A DNA stretch of 64,000 nucleotides from Apostichopus japonicus (GCF_037975245.1 NC_092583.1:10018764-10082763), one strand, 5' to 3'; positions 10,645 through 24,859 are shown, counted from the stretch's first letter. Made by a program: numbers and translations. The notes: a model not told the origin generated them from the letters alone.

Positions 10645-13140
10645 ACAGACAAATATATATATATATGTAATCAGATCCTTTTTTCTTTTAATATGTTTTT
10701 AACATCTCTATGTTGAGAATGTAACTTGTAACATGGCATGGTGAATCCATTAAGGTTTAGAAGCTGTCCAGCAGATGTCTGAATCTTTACATACAATATT
10801 TTGATTAAATTTACAATACAGTTATGTCAACAAAACAGTTAATACTAATTTCCTGCTGATGTGTATTATAATGCAAGAACCTTCTAACACATGAGACGAA
10901 CAAAATCAAATGATTTCTTTAAAATTTTCTTTAAAAGATTGAAGGTAATTAACAAAGCTCCAGAAAAAAAAATAGCCTTATGACTTTCTCCATCCCCCCC
11001 CCCCACAATACAGTAAAAGAAAAATAATTAATATGAAATATTGAATGATGGAAAATTTACCCGGGAAAGATTGATATTTTCAGGAAATTCATTTAAAAAC
11101 CAAGCCTCTTGATTTTCTCTTGCACAGATTTGTATCAATACATTACCCAAGCCTGTAGTGAATTGTATAAAATCAAACTGTAATGGAAGCCCATACTGCC
11201 TTGCTTCTTTCTATAAGTATATACTTAAGAATTAAAGACCAACGGAATGTTGCCAAGTACTTGAACAATTTAAAGAACAAATAGTCCGTGGAAGTCCTTG
11301 TCCTTCGTATCAGTGGCATCCAAATTCCTGACCATTCCAGTCGGTGGAGTTTTCCTGGAAAGTTTACTCTTCTCGTTACACAGTACAGTCGGAAGTTCAT
11401 GTAGGCTTTACGATCGTCATGAAATAAGGTTGATAACTGTCTATCTTTGGCTGGATGGGATTTCCTAAAATATTCCTATTGTCATTCTGTTATAAAGTGC
11501 TATGTACATACAATAATGGAGTCAGGAATATGTCATGATAACATCTGTTTGTTTGGCAGTGTGCAAATATGAAATCTTTGCCCTGGCATTGATCCTTGTC
11601 TTTGACAAAAAAACACTTGCCTATTCGAAGAGAGAATGCTTGCTACCTTGCCAGTGCATTGGGTATCTACTGTATGGGTACAGGCAGCAGGAAAGAAGCA
11701 CGTCTGATCTGCAGTCAGAAGTTTATCGCCCAAATTTTATTCAACGAGAAAGGGAGAGAACAATTGTCAGGTCTCTAGCTCAGTCCTCCGGCAGAAGTCC
11801 AGCTCTCTGTTTTCTTAATTTTTATTTAGTCTCCTTTCAAATGTCTTTTGGCCCTACCGCTTCCAACACAACATAACTTCTTTCCCTCTTGTTGCCTACT
11901 CTCGGTACTATTACTAATCTCTTCATAGTTTAATTAATTAGTTCTTTCAATTAATTTTTCCCAACCTGCCAACAGCTTGAACCGGGCTATAAACACATAC
12001 ATACATACACACACACATACACTCACATACACAAAAAAAGTGTCATAGTCTTTCTCTAGAGGTAAGAGGTAACCACAGAATGTGCTACAATGAGAATGAT
12101 AATAGCCTAACACATTTCATCAATTACTCTGGTCTGACCTAGGTTTTTAAAGAATGAGTATGGCACAAAAATTGATTTTGACATGTTGTGGACTGAGCAC
12201 TGTCAAACAACACTGTTAACAGTCCAACTTTTACCATTTTTTATTTTTGAGGAATGACCTGTTTAAAGAAACCCAGCAGTTAAAGGGCCGGACTGCTTTG
12301 TCACAACACATCTTTAGCTAACATGCTACTTTTTTATCTCCTCCCAACTGGGTCCACAAGCTACTCCCCGCCCCCTCCTCCCCTCCACTGTCATTTCTCA
12401 AGCCCTCCTTTCCATCCATTTCTTTTGCTAATTTATTTGACTTCAGGTTTGGGTTAAAATGTTCATGTTTCAACTCCACGTTGCAGTGTTTTTCTGGCCT
12501 TTTAAAGGAATAAAAAAATAAAAAAATAATATATATATATATATTTATATATATACCGTAGATTTCTAAACAATAATCCCTGTCCTGAAGGAGCTCATAC
12601 CAGAGCTGGAACAGGATTCAACTGGCTAACGAGGTCACCACACAGAGAACAATTAGGTCAGCTCCTGGGATCTTACACAACACAAACCTCAATACTGTAG
12701 GAAAACAATAAGTTCTATATCCCCTCGAATAACACTTTGACAAAGCAAATTACAAATTTGTCAAGGGCAAACGGTGTTGAATGTCTTCAGAATATGTTGT
12801 CTAAGTTAATACGATTTATAAACTAAAGCCTACATTTTGGCCTGCACAGAGGAGCCAACGAACGATGACATCATCATCATCGATTAACTCTTTAAGAAAG
12901 GAGCATTCCTGAGATTTATTATATTATAAAGATGAATATTTTGAAAACCAAAATAGCAACAGAAACATTACCAGCACTCAATTTGTTTTCTGTTTTTCTT
13001 GAACGATGACATATCGAGACTAAACTTCGGCAGAAAGGCTTCCTTTACATATTTTTCTGATGTACATCATCAATGACAATGCCCATGATGAATACCATGT
13101 GACTTTTTTAAGTACTGTTGAATACTTATCATAAAACTTA
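10645..13140. other. Non-coding stretch, no gene seen
   Basis: Apart from the dispersed repeat at 11425-11600 it holds a CA-rich run (11995-12035), an AT run (12528-12556) and scattered open frames without motifs. Confidence 0.45.
11425..11600. repeat. Dispersed repeat, copy 2 (uninterrupted)
   Basis: It matches both flanks of the element at 5264-5423 at roughly 80% by eye, including ctttggctggatggga and ctgtttgtttggcag. It serves as the empty-site reference for that insertion. Confidence 0.5.
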
Positions 13141-13277
13141 TGGTTTAGATATTTACACACATAAATAACACTGTGCACCCTCAACGACTGGCTCCTCCGG
13201 TCGTTGCCCTTCCTTCTCATTCTAGAATGAGGTGCTAAGGTTGTGAGGAGACAGGTAAGCGAGGAGCCAAGTAAATA
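13141..13277. repeat. Foldback repeat family, short copy
   Basis: It starts tggtttagatatttac and ends gacaggtaagcgaggagcc. The palindrome centre is shortened, joining cattctagaatgagg directly. It shares its ends with the full copy at 32494-32755. Confidence 0.7.
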
Positions 13278-13281
13278 CTTT

Positions 13282-16125
13282 TACAATCTCAAATGACTGT
13301 CTCTTGGAGCATTCAGACCCACACTTTCACAAACTTAGCCACTCACTTTCACACATCAGTGAGTTGATTTTGATGCTTATACTGTTCAACTTGTATCCTT
13401 CACGTTCTACTCCCATAATAATGCAAATGCCCCTTCTCCTTTCGACTGGAAGAAATGACAAAATCCATGTCCAATTTAGCCAATAAATAACCTGATTTTG
13501 GGAGAACTGGCATATCGAATCCAACCTTATTCCACGACCCATAGATTGATCTATCTTAAGATTTAACTAGATCATATAGGATGAATGAACTAAAAGTTCT
13601 GTAAAAACCCTTTAATCTCCTTGGACAACCAACTTGGTCATTTAAATTAACATTAAATGGGAAATTAGGTCATTGTTTGAGGGAGAAAGAAAGAAAAAGA
13701 GGAGAACGTTTTAAGACTCAGCCTTGATGAACTTTACTTCTTTCTTCGTGCATGACTTATGATAATGCAATAGTGGTGGTTATGAGTAATGATCCAAACA
13801 TAAATCATGAAAACAACAACTATTTCATCTGAAACAGCTTTTTCCTTGCTTATGATTATAGCTCTCCACAAATGAAAGTCACGTACAGTAGGTACATCTG
13901 GGATGTTCCAGGAATATTCGAGTGTCGGGCGGATTTGTGCGGCTTATTATTAGGCCTAGTATTCTACTTTGACCGCTAGTACTGTACTATATTCGACTGT
14001 TTAGGGGTTGCCTGTGCATCCAAGCTGTCATGATATTGATGCTCAACAAATTTCTATAATTGGTTTAGAAATGAATATTTAACACAACATGTTTGTGAAT
14101 GCTTTTTAAACACATCACATACTTTGTCAGCTCAAGCCATTTTCTTTGATAATTGTGCTAAAATAAAATTATTAGATTTTAAAGATGTCTTCACTGTATC
14201 TTTACAAATGGAGTGAATGCTCCTTGAAGTTCGTGAACACCCTCCGTACAAATTTCATGGGATTTTCCTGTGTGATTTCCCTCACATAGTTAACTCAACG
14301 GAGGAAGTCCCATTGACTTAATGTGTGAGAAAGTAAAAAGATCGTCGAAGAGCAAGGTGCTTGGGAAGGACAAATGAAACAAAATCTCCCTTTTTTTCTG
14401 TACATTGTGTAATTTAGTGTACTACACAGAATGTATAGCACTGAAATATGGTCCCCCCCCCCCCCCCGGAACCAACGGCGAAACCAAACAGGGCATGACG
14501 TGGGTTATGTGAATTTTTCAGGGGCACCTTGACAAGCATCGAGGGCACGATGACCGTTTGCTGTCAGTTATATCAAGCCCTGTATATATTTATATGTGTG
14601 TTTATATACATATAAATATATATATATATATATATGTGTGTTTTATATACATATATATATATATATATATAATCTATTAACAAATTTTTCATACACATGT
14701 TCCAAGGACAGATGCTACAGTAAGTCTCTGACTGATTTTGAAGTATCGTAGCAAATGACACCGAGTTCCATCGGGGCAGACAGCTCACTCTGCTTTTGCC
14801 AGAGTAATATCTTTGCCATATGAAAATGCTATAAGAACAAAGTTTTGATATAATGATAAAAAAATAAAAAATTCCAGCAATCTTAATTGTCAAGCAATTG
14901 ACTTCAGCCATAAGAGGTTCCCTTCAAACAAGGACAGAGTAGTAGCATTTTAAGGTTTTTTCCAACGTTGTTGTTCTCTTCTAGACTGAATCAATACAAA
15001 GTCTTGGATGCTTTTCAATGGCAGTGGTTTTGGAACTTCCTGCCTGCCTGCCATACATGTTTGTTCAACCATATATACCAGGACAGTCATTGACAATGAT
15101 TCATCAGTTTGCAGTGTTAGACAAACCGTCACACTTTCAAGAGCATACTGATTAAAAGTCCCCCTAAATTCTTGAACTTTAGAAAAAGCCTGGACTGTGC
15201 TTGTCCTACAGCTAATAGGCTTCGCTGGTCTGTATTGTTGCAGCATTTCAGAAATTTGGTATTCGGCTCTTCCGGAAGGACACCCGCATTTTTTTCACAC
15301 TTGTTTTTTTTTTTTTCCTTTCTTTTTTCTTCCTCATTGTTGCAGCCGATTTGAATAGACTGACAGTTATTATCACTATTGTAAGAATAGGTCACTGTAA
15401 AAGTGGTCCAACCATCTGTACATAGCTCAAGATTGCTGCGATGGTGCATTTATGGAAGTACTTGCAGTTTAGAACATTTGTAGGGGGAGGGGAGCAGGGG
15501 ATGGGGAAGGAGGGGATGGGGGAGCCTCTGGAAAGCAGCATAAAAAAATCCTTGTCCTTCAAGCTTCGATTCAGTGACTTTCCCCACCTCCCCCACTCCA
15601 ACATTAAACCCTGCAGGCCATGAACCAGGAAATTTAAGGAGCCAATAATTCAGTTGTTGCAGCTATCCAGTGAGGGGGCAGCATGTAAAATAGTGAAAAC
15701 ATATTCCAGGCCTTACACGGAACAGATTAGTTTTGATAATTTGTGTATTAAAGTTAATATGGGGGAGGGTTGGGGGAAAGGAATTACATGCGTGATTTGA
15801 CATGTAAAGGAGAGGACTACACCTTAAGCTTAAACTAAATATGCATAATTGGTCACAAAAAAATGGAATCCAAATTTTGAATCAGTGCAACTGTCAAACA
15901 CTGTATCCTACAAAAACTCCTTCTCAATAGCTGGGAACGTAGTTCTCATATCCCATTGACAACAGCACAACGACTCTCGGTTGTCGTCATAGAAAGAAGA
16001 AAATGCTGATAATATTTCTTCCTATCTCTAAGGAGGTCGACATTTTCAGGAACGAGGAGATAAACAATAAGACATTGTTTACTTGCTGAACTGTTTACAT
16101 TTCTTTCAAGATATTCGTATCTTAA
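13282..16125. other. Non-coding stretch, no gene seen
   Basis: It includes a C run at 14453-14467, a TATA/TATG run at 14581-14671 and a G-rich patch at 15480-15530. No phase-consistent exon set was found. Confidence 0.45.
14581..14671. repeat. AT-rich microsatellite (TA/TATG)
   Basis: Alternating TA with interspersed TG, in two blocks. The isoleucine-tyrosine open frame it creates is not a gene. Confidence 0.9.
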
Positions 16126-16338
16126 GGGAGTGTTAGCTCAGTGGTTAACGCCAGTGCCTTTCAATCATAAGGTCCTCTGTTTGAGGTTCGACAATTGACA
16201 ATTCATACTCATGGACGTTAAAAAAAAATGAATCTAAGAGACTGACTTCGGTCAACTTGCGGCTTTGATAAGCCAATGATGGCTTCTTCGCGAGTTCCTG
16301 CTTGCAGGAGGATCTAAAATACATACATACATACTTAC
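16126..16338 (+). mobile_element. tRNA-derived SINE, copy 1 (internal deletion)
   Basis: It has a pol III A box TAGCTCAGTGG at 16134-16144, a tRNA-like anticodon-arm region, a conserved body (gagactgacttcggtca, ttgcggctttgataag, cttgcaggaggatct) and an ATAC-repeat tail. Relative to copy 2 about 40 bases after the B box are missing. The B box reads GGTTCGAC and is degenerate. Confidence 0.88.
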
Positions 16339-17067
16339 ATATCACAAGGTAGCAAAATTCCTGACTTTTTTCTCTTTTATGTGACCTGTCTTCCCCTATA
16401 TCCCCTAAACCCCCTCCCCAACCAATCCCCTTCGCATGGGCGACGATATCGCAAGATATGGTTGAATGAAAAGTGTTGTATATAAGCATGTATCAATGTA
16501 GAAGGGCAGTGCAGTGGGTTAGAAGATGTGCCAAATGTGCATGTTTCACATTCTGTTAGATAGTTAACTTGTACTTTAATGAGAACCTGAGTTTACTGTG
16601 AAACAAGACTGAAATTTTCTAGGTTCCGAAACATGAAGCTATTTAAATTATTTGTTAATGACTCATTAGGACTTAAGTTAACTTACCCATTATCTCTCCA
16701 TGTTTGCTCTTTCAGATTAGAAATCCAAAGTTCGGTAGACCGATAATAACAGACAGCGGGGACTTAAAAAAAAAAAAAAAAAATGGAGGAAAAAAAAAAA
16801 GTGTTGGCAGGTTGAGTCAACTGCGAAGCAGGAGGCTCGTTAGTAAGATCACATCTTTTGGAAACAGTTCACATCTTGACATAGCTGCAGGAGAAAAGAG
16901 GTAGAAAGACAACAAAATAAAACAATTGATATAACACATGTCAAATATCAAAACAATGCCATGGCATCTACAAATTTTGCACACAAAAATTGTCTTTGTT
17001 TGTTATCTCTGCTCTCTCTCTCTCTCCCCTCTCTCTCTATATATATAGATATATATATATATATAGA

Positions 17068-17134
<67 letters not shown>

Positions 17135-18163
17135 TAAATATGGTTCATATTACTACCAATGATTTACCGCCTTAACCTATTATTATACAGGGGAGGGGGT
17201 GATGGGGGGGTGGAGACTTGATTTATGGCAGTTTTCAGGGCTAGCTGCTTGAAAGGGATATACTGTACCCTGTGCCAGACAAAATGTAAAACTTATCTTA
17301 AAGAGCAAAATATTCCACACTGTTACTTGAAAACACCGTCTCAGTGATTTGTTTCTAACTCGAGATATGCGAATGCAAGGGAGGTCTGTTACTGCAAGGG
17401 TAATCCACACTCTGTAGTGTGAACGTTCGGGTACTTGGGATCGAACCCCACAATTATAATCGCGATGATGAGTGTTTCCATGCTGTTCCACGATAAAGCC
17501 TTGATCACTATTGAGAATGCAAGAGAAGCCTGATCCTATGAGAAGTTCTGCTTAGTGCAAGGGCAATCCTCTCCCATAGTGTGATTGCTCAGATAATCAG
17601 GATCAAACTCTGTGACATAATCTCAAACTCAAATGGCAAACTCAAATGGCGACGATTTTGGAAAATTCAGATTTTCTTTGAAATGTGCTTGATATATTAT
17701 ACATGAAAAGAGTATCCTTGAGTCAGACCACATGCTGGGATGAAGTCAACTATGTCACGGTCTTAATTTTGATCAATTGAACACCTACAGGCTACAGTAA
17801 TGTGACGTTAAAACTATTCGATAACTCAAATGGCTACTCTAACAACTGAAGGCATAATTAGACAGGCAGTGGGGGGGGGGGGGGAGGGGGAGGCCAAGAA
17901 GAACTATTATACTAGCAATTCCCTTCAATCATAGCAAATATAGAAGGAACAAAGATGGCTAGATGCCACAGGTCTATTAAACTTTCTTTGATTCCTTATT
18001 AAAAATTAATTCACAGAGAAACCAACAAATCTGTGCAATACTCCTAAAAAAAAAAATCAATTAGGAAGTGTACAGTTAGTTCCAGTTGTCTACACACACA
18101 CATGATTCAATGACAAGGTTGTGATGTCCTAGTTCACTGGCTGACGACATGCATGTACACAGG
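16339..18163. other. Non-coding stretch with A-runs, AT microsatellite and an imperfect tandem duplication
   Basis: Two A runs near 16768-16800, an AT array at 17039-17131, an imperfect duplication of about 155 bp (17360-17460 and 17514-17625, sharing tgcaag...gcaa and tagtgtga blocks), and a G run at 17870-17883. No gene seen. Confidence 0.45.
17039..17131. repeat. (AT)n microsatellite
   Basis: About 90 bases of almost pure alternating TA, preceded by a CT-rich run (17010-17038). Confidence 0.95.
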
Positions 18164-18168
18164 AACAT

Positions 18169-20320
18169 CAGTGTGTAAATTTAGCGGTCGTCCGGTCGTC
18201 CGAGACGACCAAATTACCTGCCGGACAACCAAAACTTGTCAAATCGTGAAGTACTGGTTGCCCGGCGGACAACCAAAAACTTTCAAAAAGGCTGGTTAAT
18301 GTTCCGTGAAACAAACGGAATAAAGACACGAAACAAGCGTGAAACCAAAAACTTAAAATGGCATTTCAAATAAGAAGAAACTCATTCCAAACTCCGCCTT
18401 CATCTAATAAATAATATACGTAGGAAGGCCAAGCCCTCACATTGACATGAACGACTCAAACCAAGCTTCATGGTATTTTCTGTTCCGTCCGTTTGTCAAC
18501 AAAGGCCAATAGGAGTTCATGTTTACCCCCACAGTCAAAGACCCCGCCCATCCACCACATTTTTTTGAGAAACATACACCAAGTACACACTCACAACTAG
18601 GTCAACGGAAAACAACAAAACACATTTTGAACGAACATCTTTCATTATTTCTTTACAAAAAACCACAACTTCTGTCTTCTGACAAGAACCAAAATTCTCC
18701 TACTCCTACAGATCATTATATTTGTTTGAAAATAAATATATCATAACAATCAACTGCAAGGTACAGGGTTACCAAAACTTCATTACAGATATTTTCATGC
18801 TAAAAATAGACAATGATGCTTTACCAAGATTCCCGTGATTGATTGGCTAATAGTCCCAACCGATTGTTTGCAAACATTCTTGCATTTTCAGTGCTCAATG
18901 AACAAGAAGTAAGTTGTTTAACAACAATTACTTGCAACGTTTACTTTCCCTTGTGTAGAGATATCAAAGTTTGTGGTAAAGGCTATCATATGTGAGCACT
19001 CAAATATCATAACGTTAGGCCTTGTCTCATATTTGTTACGTACATTTTGACAACAATCACTGCTGGTACGAATATGCACTTGAACTGTTTCTGAGACTAT
19101 CTCGTAATATTTTAATCATTGTTTTGATCAGAAAATGTTATGAGTTTTGTGGGAAGCTTACATATCTGATCCGGAAAGGATATTTTATCTCACAGTATGT
19201 TTCTTTTCTCTGCAATAAGAGTTGCTAATGTGAAATGTGCATTCATACCACAGTAGTTTCTGTTGCAAACTTTTTCGCGGCTCAATTGACCACGTGCTTC
19301 AGAAAAGTTTATTTTGGAGCAACATTCGTGTATAAACTTACTTCTGTATTTTAAAACATTGAAGTTTGATTTTTTTATCGACATTGCGTAAAAATCTATT
19401 CACATAGGCCTACTGTAATTTTCGCACAGATGATTGTTTGCAAAGAACCCAGGATAAATGTTGCATCAGATTTTAAAGATTTGCGAAAGTGTAGTTGAAA
19501 ATGAAGTTCGAACAGGCCTATGTAAATGCAGTAGTACAGTGTGGAATTTAGCGAGAGATATGCACACTGTAGGTACAGTGATTTTGAAGAGTTTGGCTGT
19601 TGGAAGCGCTGCAAGGTCAAAGCATGGAGCTACTACAGAGTTGGCGAGTAGGGAAGTACAAGGGCGGATGGAGGAGGGGGCTGGGGGTATTTTTTTTTAA
19701 ACGGCAGGGTGGGCGAAAGGAGGAGTCGGCCGGGCCGCCCCTGTCAAACACCGAAGCTAAGACACTGAGCCATCTGCCCTATATTATTGTGTATAACATT
19801 CACAAAGTATAGGCAGTGATACTACACTAGTATTAGTACAGTAGGTCACACAATCAACGCAATTGGTGTTCGATCGGGGTGCAAGCTTTTTTTACAGGAC
19901 GCAAACTTTTTCGGGGGCTCGCGTCCCTGGGACTCAAACTTTTTTTGGCTAATAACATTACTGAAACTGAAAAACTAGACCAGTACTATGACGCACCTAC
20001 AGCTTACCACGTGGTTATTGTATCGTTACGCCCTGCAGCAAAACATCACATACCTAACTAATGTACACAATCTTTGCTACAGTCAGCATTAGAAAATAAA
20101 ATCCAGCAATGCCGCTGAAAGAAACACAGAATTTGATCTAGAATCCATGAAATCGCTCAACATTCATGGTTTCTTAGTCCCAAAACAAGTATTTTTTTCT
20201 GAAGATAAATTACTATATAGTAGCTTTACAGGACGACCAAAATTTCAGCAGGACAACCAAAAATTGGTGAGCTGGTTGTCCTGGGGACAACCACTTCAAA
20301 TTTCTTAAATTTATACACTG
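18169..20320. mobile_element. DNA transposon remnant of 2.15 kb with 5-bp duplication
   Basis: Ends read CAGTGTGTAAATTTA and, inverted, CAGTGTATAAATTTA. The flanks repeat AACAT (18164-18168 and 20321-20325). Subterminal blocks on both sides repeat GGACAACCAAAA. It is long enough for part of a transposase but I recognise no such protein inside. Ends look hAT-like, and a hAT subgroup with 5-bp duplications (hAT5) is known, but the superfamily is not certain. Confidence 0.68.
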
Positions 20321-20427
20321 AACATGCATGTAATTCGTCTGGTCATGGAGTGATAAAATACCCTTACATGAATGGTATCATCAAAGGTATGATTAATATC
20401 TACTGACTGACTCCACAGATATTCCAA

Positions 20428-20687
20428 AACTTACTGGTTGACTTCCGAAAAGAGTGGATGGGAAAAATTCCAATTCTAGGAAACCAAAAGTGGAGGAAAT
20501 GTGATGGCAAAATCCGCTCGAAAATAACGATCTAGACACTTTGGATGGTAAAATGAGAAGGAAGGACGGGAGCTGGTCGTAGAGGGTGCACAGTGTTAAA
20601 AGGTTACCAGGACATTCTAGGCACGGTAGAATGAGGGTGCTAAGGTTGTGGGGAGACAGGTAAGCGAGGAATGCAGTAAATAAACTG
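20428..20687. repeat. Foldback repeat family, long copy lacking most of the left arm
   Basis: It begins aaaacttactggttgac, carries the ccaaaagtgg internal block and ends gagacaggtaagcgagga. It matches 4055-4275 over most of its length. Confidence 0.7.
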
Positions 20688-20689
20688 TT

Positions 20690-23600
20690 TCTAGCGATTT
20701 ATCGACACCATCTTTCTTTTGCTTGAATGAACACACAGCAGCAACTTTCTTCACACTTTCGCACTGCGGATAATGAAAAGGTGCATCAAGTGCACTAGAC
20801 ACCGTTACAGCACTTTATACTCCGATATGCCGTTTCATATTAAAACAAATCTCTCATTCAGAGACCGGACCGGTGAGATACTAACATAGCTAACGGTTAT
20901 TTAAAAGCTTGGCATTGACATTGATATCTAGAGCAATTTGGGAAATTTGATCAAAAATCAAACAAAATTTAACCGCTAAATAAAGAACTAGATATTCAAT
21001 AATTCATATCCATAGATGGATAACACAGGCTACCGCCTCTCATAATAACATCTTTACACGGTAATCTCATAGTGTACAGTAATGCAAATTACTCGAAGGA
21101 TTAGAAATTAACAATGACTCGATTATAAACAAACAAACTCCGGTGTAATCATGTTCATTCTGGGAAGAGTGTTCAAATCATCAAACATGCGTGTACATTT
21201 CACTGATCAAATAAAGTAAATATAAAAAGTAAACCATTAAAGCAGTTTACTTGCATTACATTTTGAGTTAAACCTTGCTTATTCAACCCATACCCCAAAG
21301 CTCACAGGGTTTTTTTTTGGGGGGGGGGACAAAAAAATTAAGACATTTAAAAGATATAAATCGTAGGAGATGACACGAGACAAACTATTATTACTTCATT
21401 TTGGTTTCGAAAAAACAAAAAACAAAGAATGTAGCACCTGGCACCAATTGATGGGTTGAAAATCCTGCTAAACAAAACCCCCTCCCCCAAAAAACATGTG
21501 TATGAGGTTTCTAAATGGTTAAGTTGCAAGGAAGAGGGCAGTCCAGTTATTAGAAAGAGGGTCTTAGGGCTATTAGATGGGAGTGCGTATGTATTTGGAG
21601 ACAGAGAGGAATGAAGTAAAGTCTCACGGGTTTGGGTATTTACGGATGACAAAATTTTATTCCCCGCTCTCCACACATCCCCCAAAACTTACTGGTGCTT
21701 CTTGGTACAGCGACGAAAGAAGGTCTCAGGAACTGAATTATCCAAGGATGATTCCAAAAACATGAAAAATGGTCGTAAAATCACAGACGAAAGTTTTGCG
21801 AAAAAATCATGTGTAGTCTACTTCCGGGTGGTAGATCCGGAAGGAGGAATTAGTGGGCGTGGCTCTGGGAGCGAGGGCGCAGTGCTAAAACGTTTCCAAA
21901 TGTGTAGTAATTAGGTAGATAAGAAAATTCAATTGTGGAGACAGGTAAGCATCGTCGCTCGTAAATACTCCGATACCCTAGCCTATAAACTGGTAACATT
22001 CTTGCACTGCTCCACCACTGATCCTCTTTACGGTCACTGTCCTCTTCCTCGTGAAACGCACCTTTCAGATCTCCTTAAACTTTATTTTCTAGCTAGGATT
22101 TAAAATAATAGGATAATCACCCACCCTAGTCCTTTTCTTGCAGTTGTCTTTTCCTTTACCTTTGCCACCATGTTTAGCTTCAAGGGTAAAGTTGAACATT
22201 GCGGAAAGGTTCAGTCATCTCATTTGAAAAGTTTACCTATAATGGCTTTGTTGTTTCCGTTGTCTGTACGTCCCATAAAAAGTACTTTCAGCCTACACAC
22301 TATGTGGATCAATCCTCTTTCGCAAATTTAAAGGAACGCCAAAAACAAATGTCCACGGCAATGTTTGCACATGTCAGATTTTATTTGGTTGTGACAGATT
22401 GAGTATTTAAATGTTGGAAGTGTTTATAACAAAAATACGTACGGAGGACAAAATCTCTAACATATAAATACTGTTGCCAAAAGACGCGGTAGCTCATTAG
22501 CGTATTAGTACATGTGGTGATACAAGCAAGTATGGCACTAAATAGTTTTGACCCATGGGGAGTTTTTGTTTTCAGTATAAAATCCTTTTGTAGGTTCAAA
22601 TGGTAAAAATTGGCAAACAAACTGTAAACTGCTGCTTTAAGGTCGCAAGGAGTTAAAATTCATGAATATGCATGAATTGTACCGATTGCATAAAATTAAC
22701 ACAGGACGGTAACTGCAAGGTACGGTATTTCAGTGTATAACAAAGATTGCCTTTGTCATCATTAGTTAGCTTATTATAATTTTTTGCATCATCAAACTTA
22801 AACCAAAAAACAAGCAGCGAAACTTAAACAAACTATGTAATTATGTAGTCAATTTGCTACATGTATTTATGCTTTACTTCTAATTTGGGAATACAGGGTC
22901 TTAATGTGAAAGCAAACTTGTATAAACATGTATAAAAAGAAAGAAGAATATAGGGGAAGAGCAAAAAATGGAAACTAATATTGATAAATTCATGTATTCA
23001 AAAAGACACTCTGCAGAGTTGCTGATGTTTCTAAGAGGAAATGAGCAAGATAACTGTAATTATTGCATTCCACGCAGAGAAAAAGGAAGCTAACTTCCGC
23101 ACGGTACTGTATGAGAATTTCATAAATATGTACCGGAATTTACATAATTCATGAATCCACAAGTAAATTTATGTAGTTTATATGCTCATGTATAGTAGTT
23201 TACATGTTGCTTCTTCTTTTCTATCGTTCAAAAAGAATATAACTGTCCATTGAAGAAACACTGATCGACTGATAAAAAACAAAATTCCATTCAACCCACT
23301 TGTTGCCAAGACAAACTCTTGTGGCAAGTTTTATTGAAATTTTTGAGGCAATCTTGAAGTTTATTGTTACTGTGATTTTTGTACGACCAATGAACTTTTA
23401 TATTACAAAATCATATTTGCACACCCGAACCCGGCGGTAATTCATTGCGTCGTTTTGTAATAAAATCGCATCGAGCCTTTCCATATGCAGTTTCTTTATT
23501 CCGCAGTACTTGATTTGGTCATTATAAGACCATTTACCCATCTCTCAGGCCGAGATCAAACCCCAAGAGCTCAACAGTTGCACTTCAACTGGCGGATAGA

Positions 23601-24450
23601 ATAAACCCTTTAAGTGTTTTTTCAGTTGGGGAACCTTATTTGCAGTCGAGTTTAAACGCCAAGACAAGTGCAATGACTACGAGTTAAAAAAGAGCGCCGG
23701 GAGTGTTTGTCTCTTAAGACTACACTCTCTTTACATTTCGGACTTGCGGTCATTTATTTGATATTCAAAATCAAAAAAGAGAGACTGGAAAAAAAAAAAA
23801 AAAAAAGCTTCTATATGTGTCCTTATTACAGTGATAGATACCAGAGTGCAGTTAAACAAATATATTGTTTACTCCTTTACCTAGACAATCCCTTTACCCA
23901 ACACTGCATGTTATGAGGCAGGCTTTCTACAGGAAGTTGGAGGCTACAAAGTTAAGTTTTGGCAATGTTTATCTTCAAACAGCTAGCTCACACAGTTACT
24001 TCTCACAGTAGTCCTGGTGTAGAGTGAGTGTAAGCAAATCATACCCCCCAAAAAAAGGGAAAAAAAGAGATGGATTTTCAAGCTAATTTGATCTTTCTCT
24101 GCTAATTTATAATCTAAATTTAGTTCTTCCCAATAGAGGTTCATTAATTTTGAATAATTTAATTTATCATATTATTCTGTGCAATGCACTATCCTGCATG
24201 CATTTTCATGCAATTTACTCCTTAATTACCAGGTCAATACCCTCAAAATTCACAAAATATACTGATTTTTGTAGATTTACAAGTGCCAATTCAAGTTTAT
24301 CTACCTCCAATCAACACACAGTATGCACTCTCCCATCTACCGAAGCTATGTTAACATTGTAGCACTGCAGCCCCTCCCCTTAAACCAATTCTGGGAAACA
24401 TCTCCCTCCCCCCACTTCCCCCTCTTTTTCCTCCTTCCAGATGTACAATA
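20690..24450. other. Mostly non-coding stretch, one diverged foldback copy
   Basis: A diverged foldback relative is at 21622-21968 (gtttgggtatttacgg at the left, gagacaggtaagc at the right). Otherwise AT-rich sequence with a G run at 21320-21329 and an A run at 23790-23806. No exon is supported. Confidence 0.45.
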
Positions 24451-24454
24451 CCAT

Positions 24455-24855
24455 TCATAAGTTTACTTCGTGTATTTCCATGGGTGGTGTCCCAGACGTA
24501 ACATATGGGATGGGGGGGGGCACAGTGCTAAACGGTTTCAAGTCGTGCAGTTAAGTTAAATCTATGGGAAAGTGCATATATACAGTATATCTAGACTGGA
24601 GACAGGTATTACAGAGAAGAGTTAAGTACATTTTATTGCTTTGAGTATAAATTACAAAAACAGACCATCCTTACCTGTCTCTTCTCAAATCATGCACTTT
24701 CCCATCTACCTAAAATTGTAGATCTCCCCAAGCTGACCCACCTCTTGGGTCATATCACCATACTGTACTTGTTCCTCCTTCTGAAGCTACCATTCTCTAC
24801 ATGGTAGTGTTAGTGCAATTGTGGTGAGGAGACAGATAAGTGTGTAGTTGCAGTA
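24455..24855. repeat. Foldback repeat family, diverged and rearranged copies
   Basis: It contains right-arm motifs (ggagacaggtattacag; gaggagacagataagtg) and a left-arm motif (ccttacctgtctcttctc) in alternation, as if two copies were fused or one was partly duplicated. Confidence 0.5.
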
Positions 24856-24859
24856 CATG

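Noticed and set aside
17183-17491. 102-codon minus-strand frame
   Set aside because: It falls on the imperfect tandem duplication at 17360-17625 and includes no recognisable domain.
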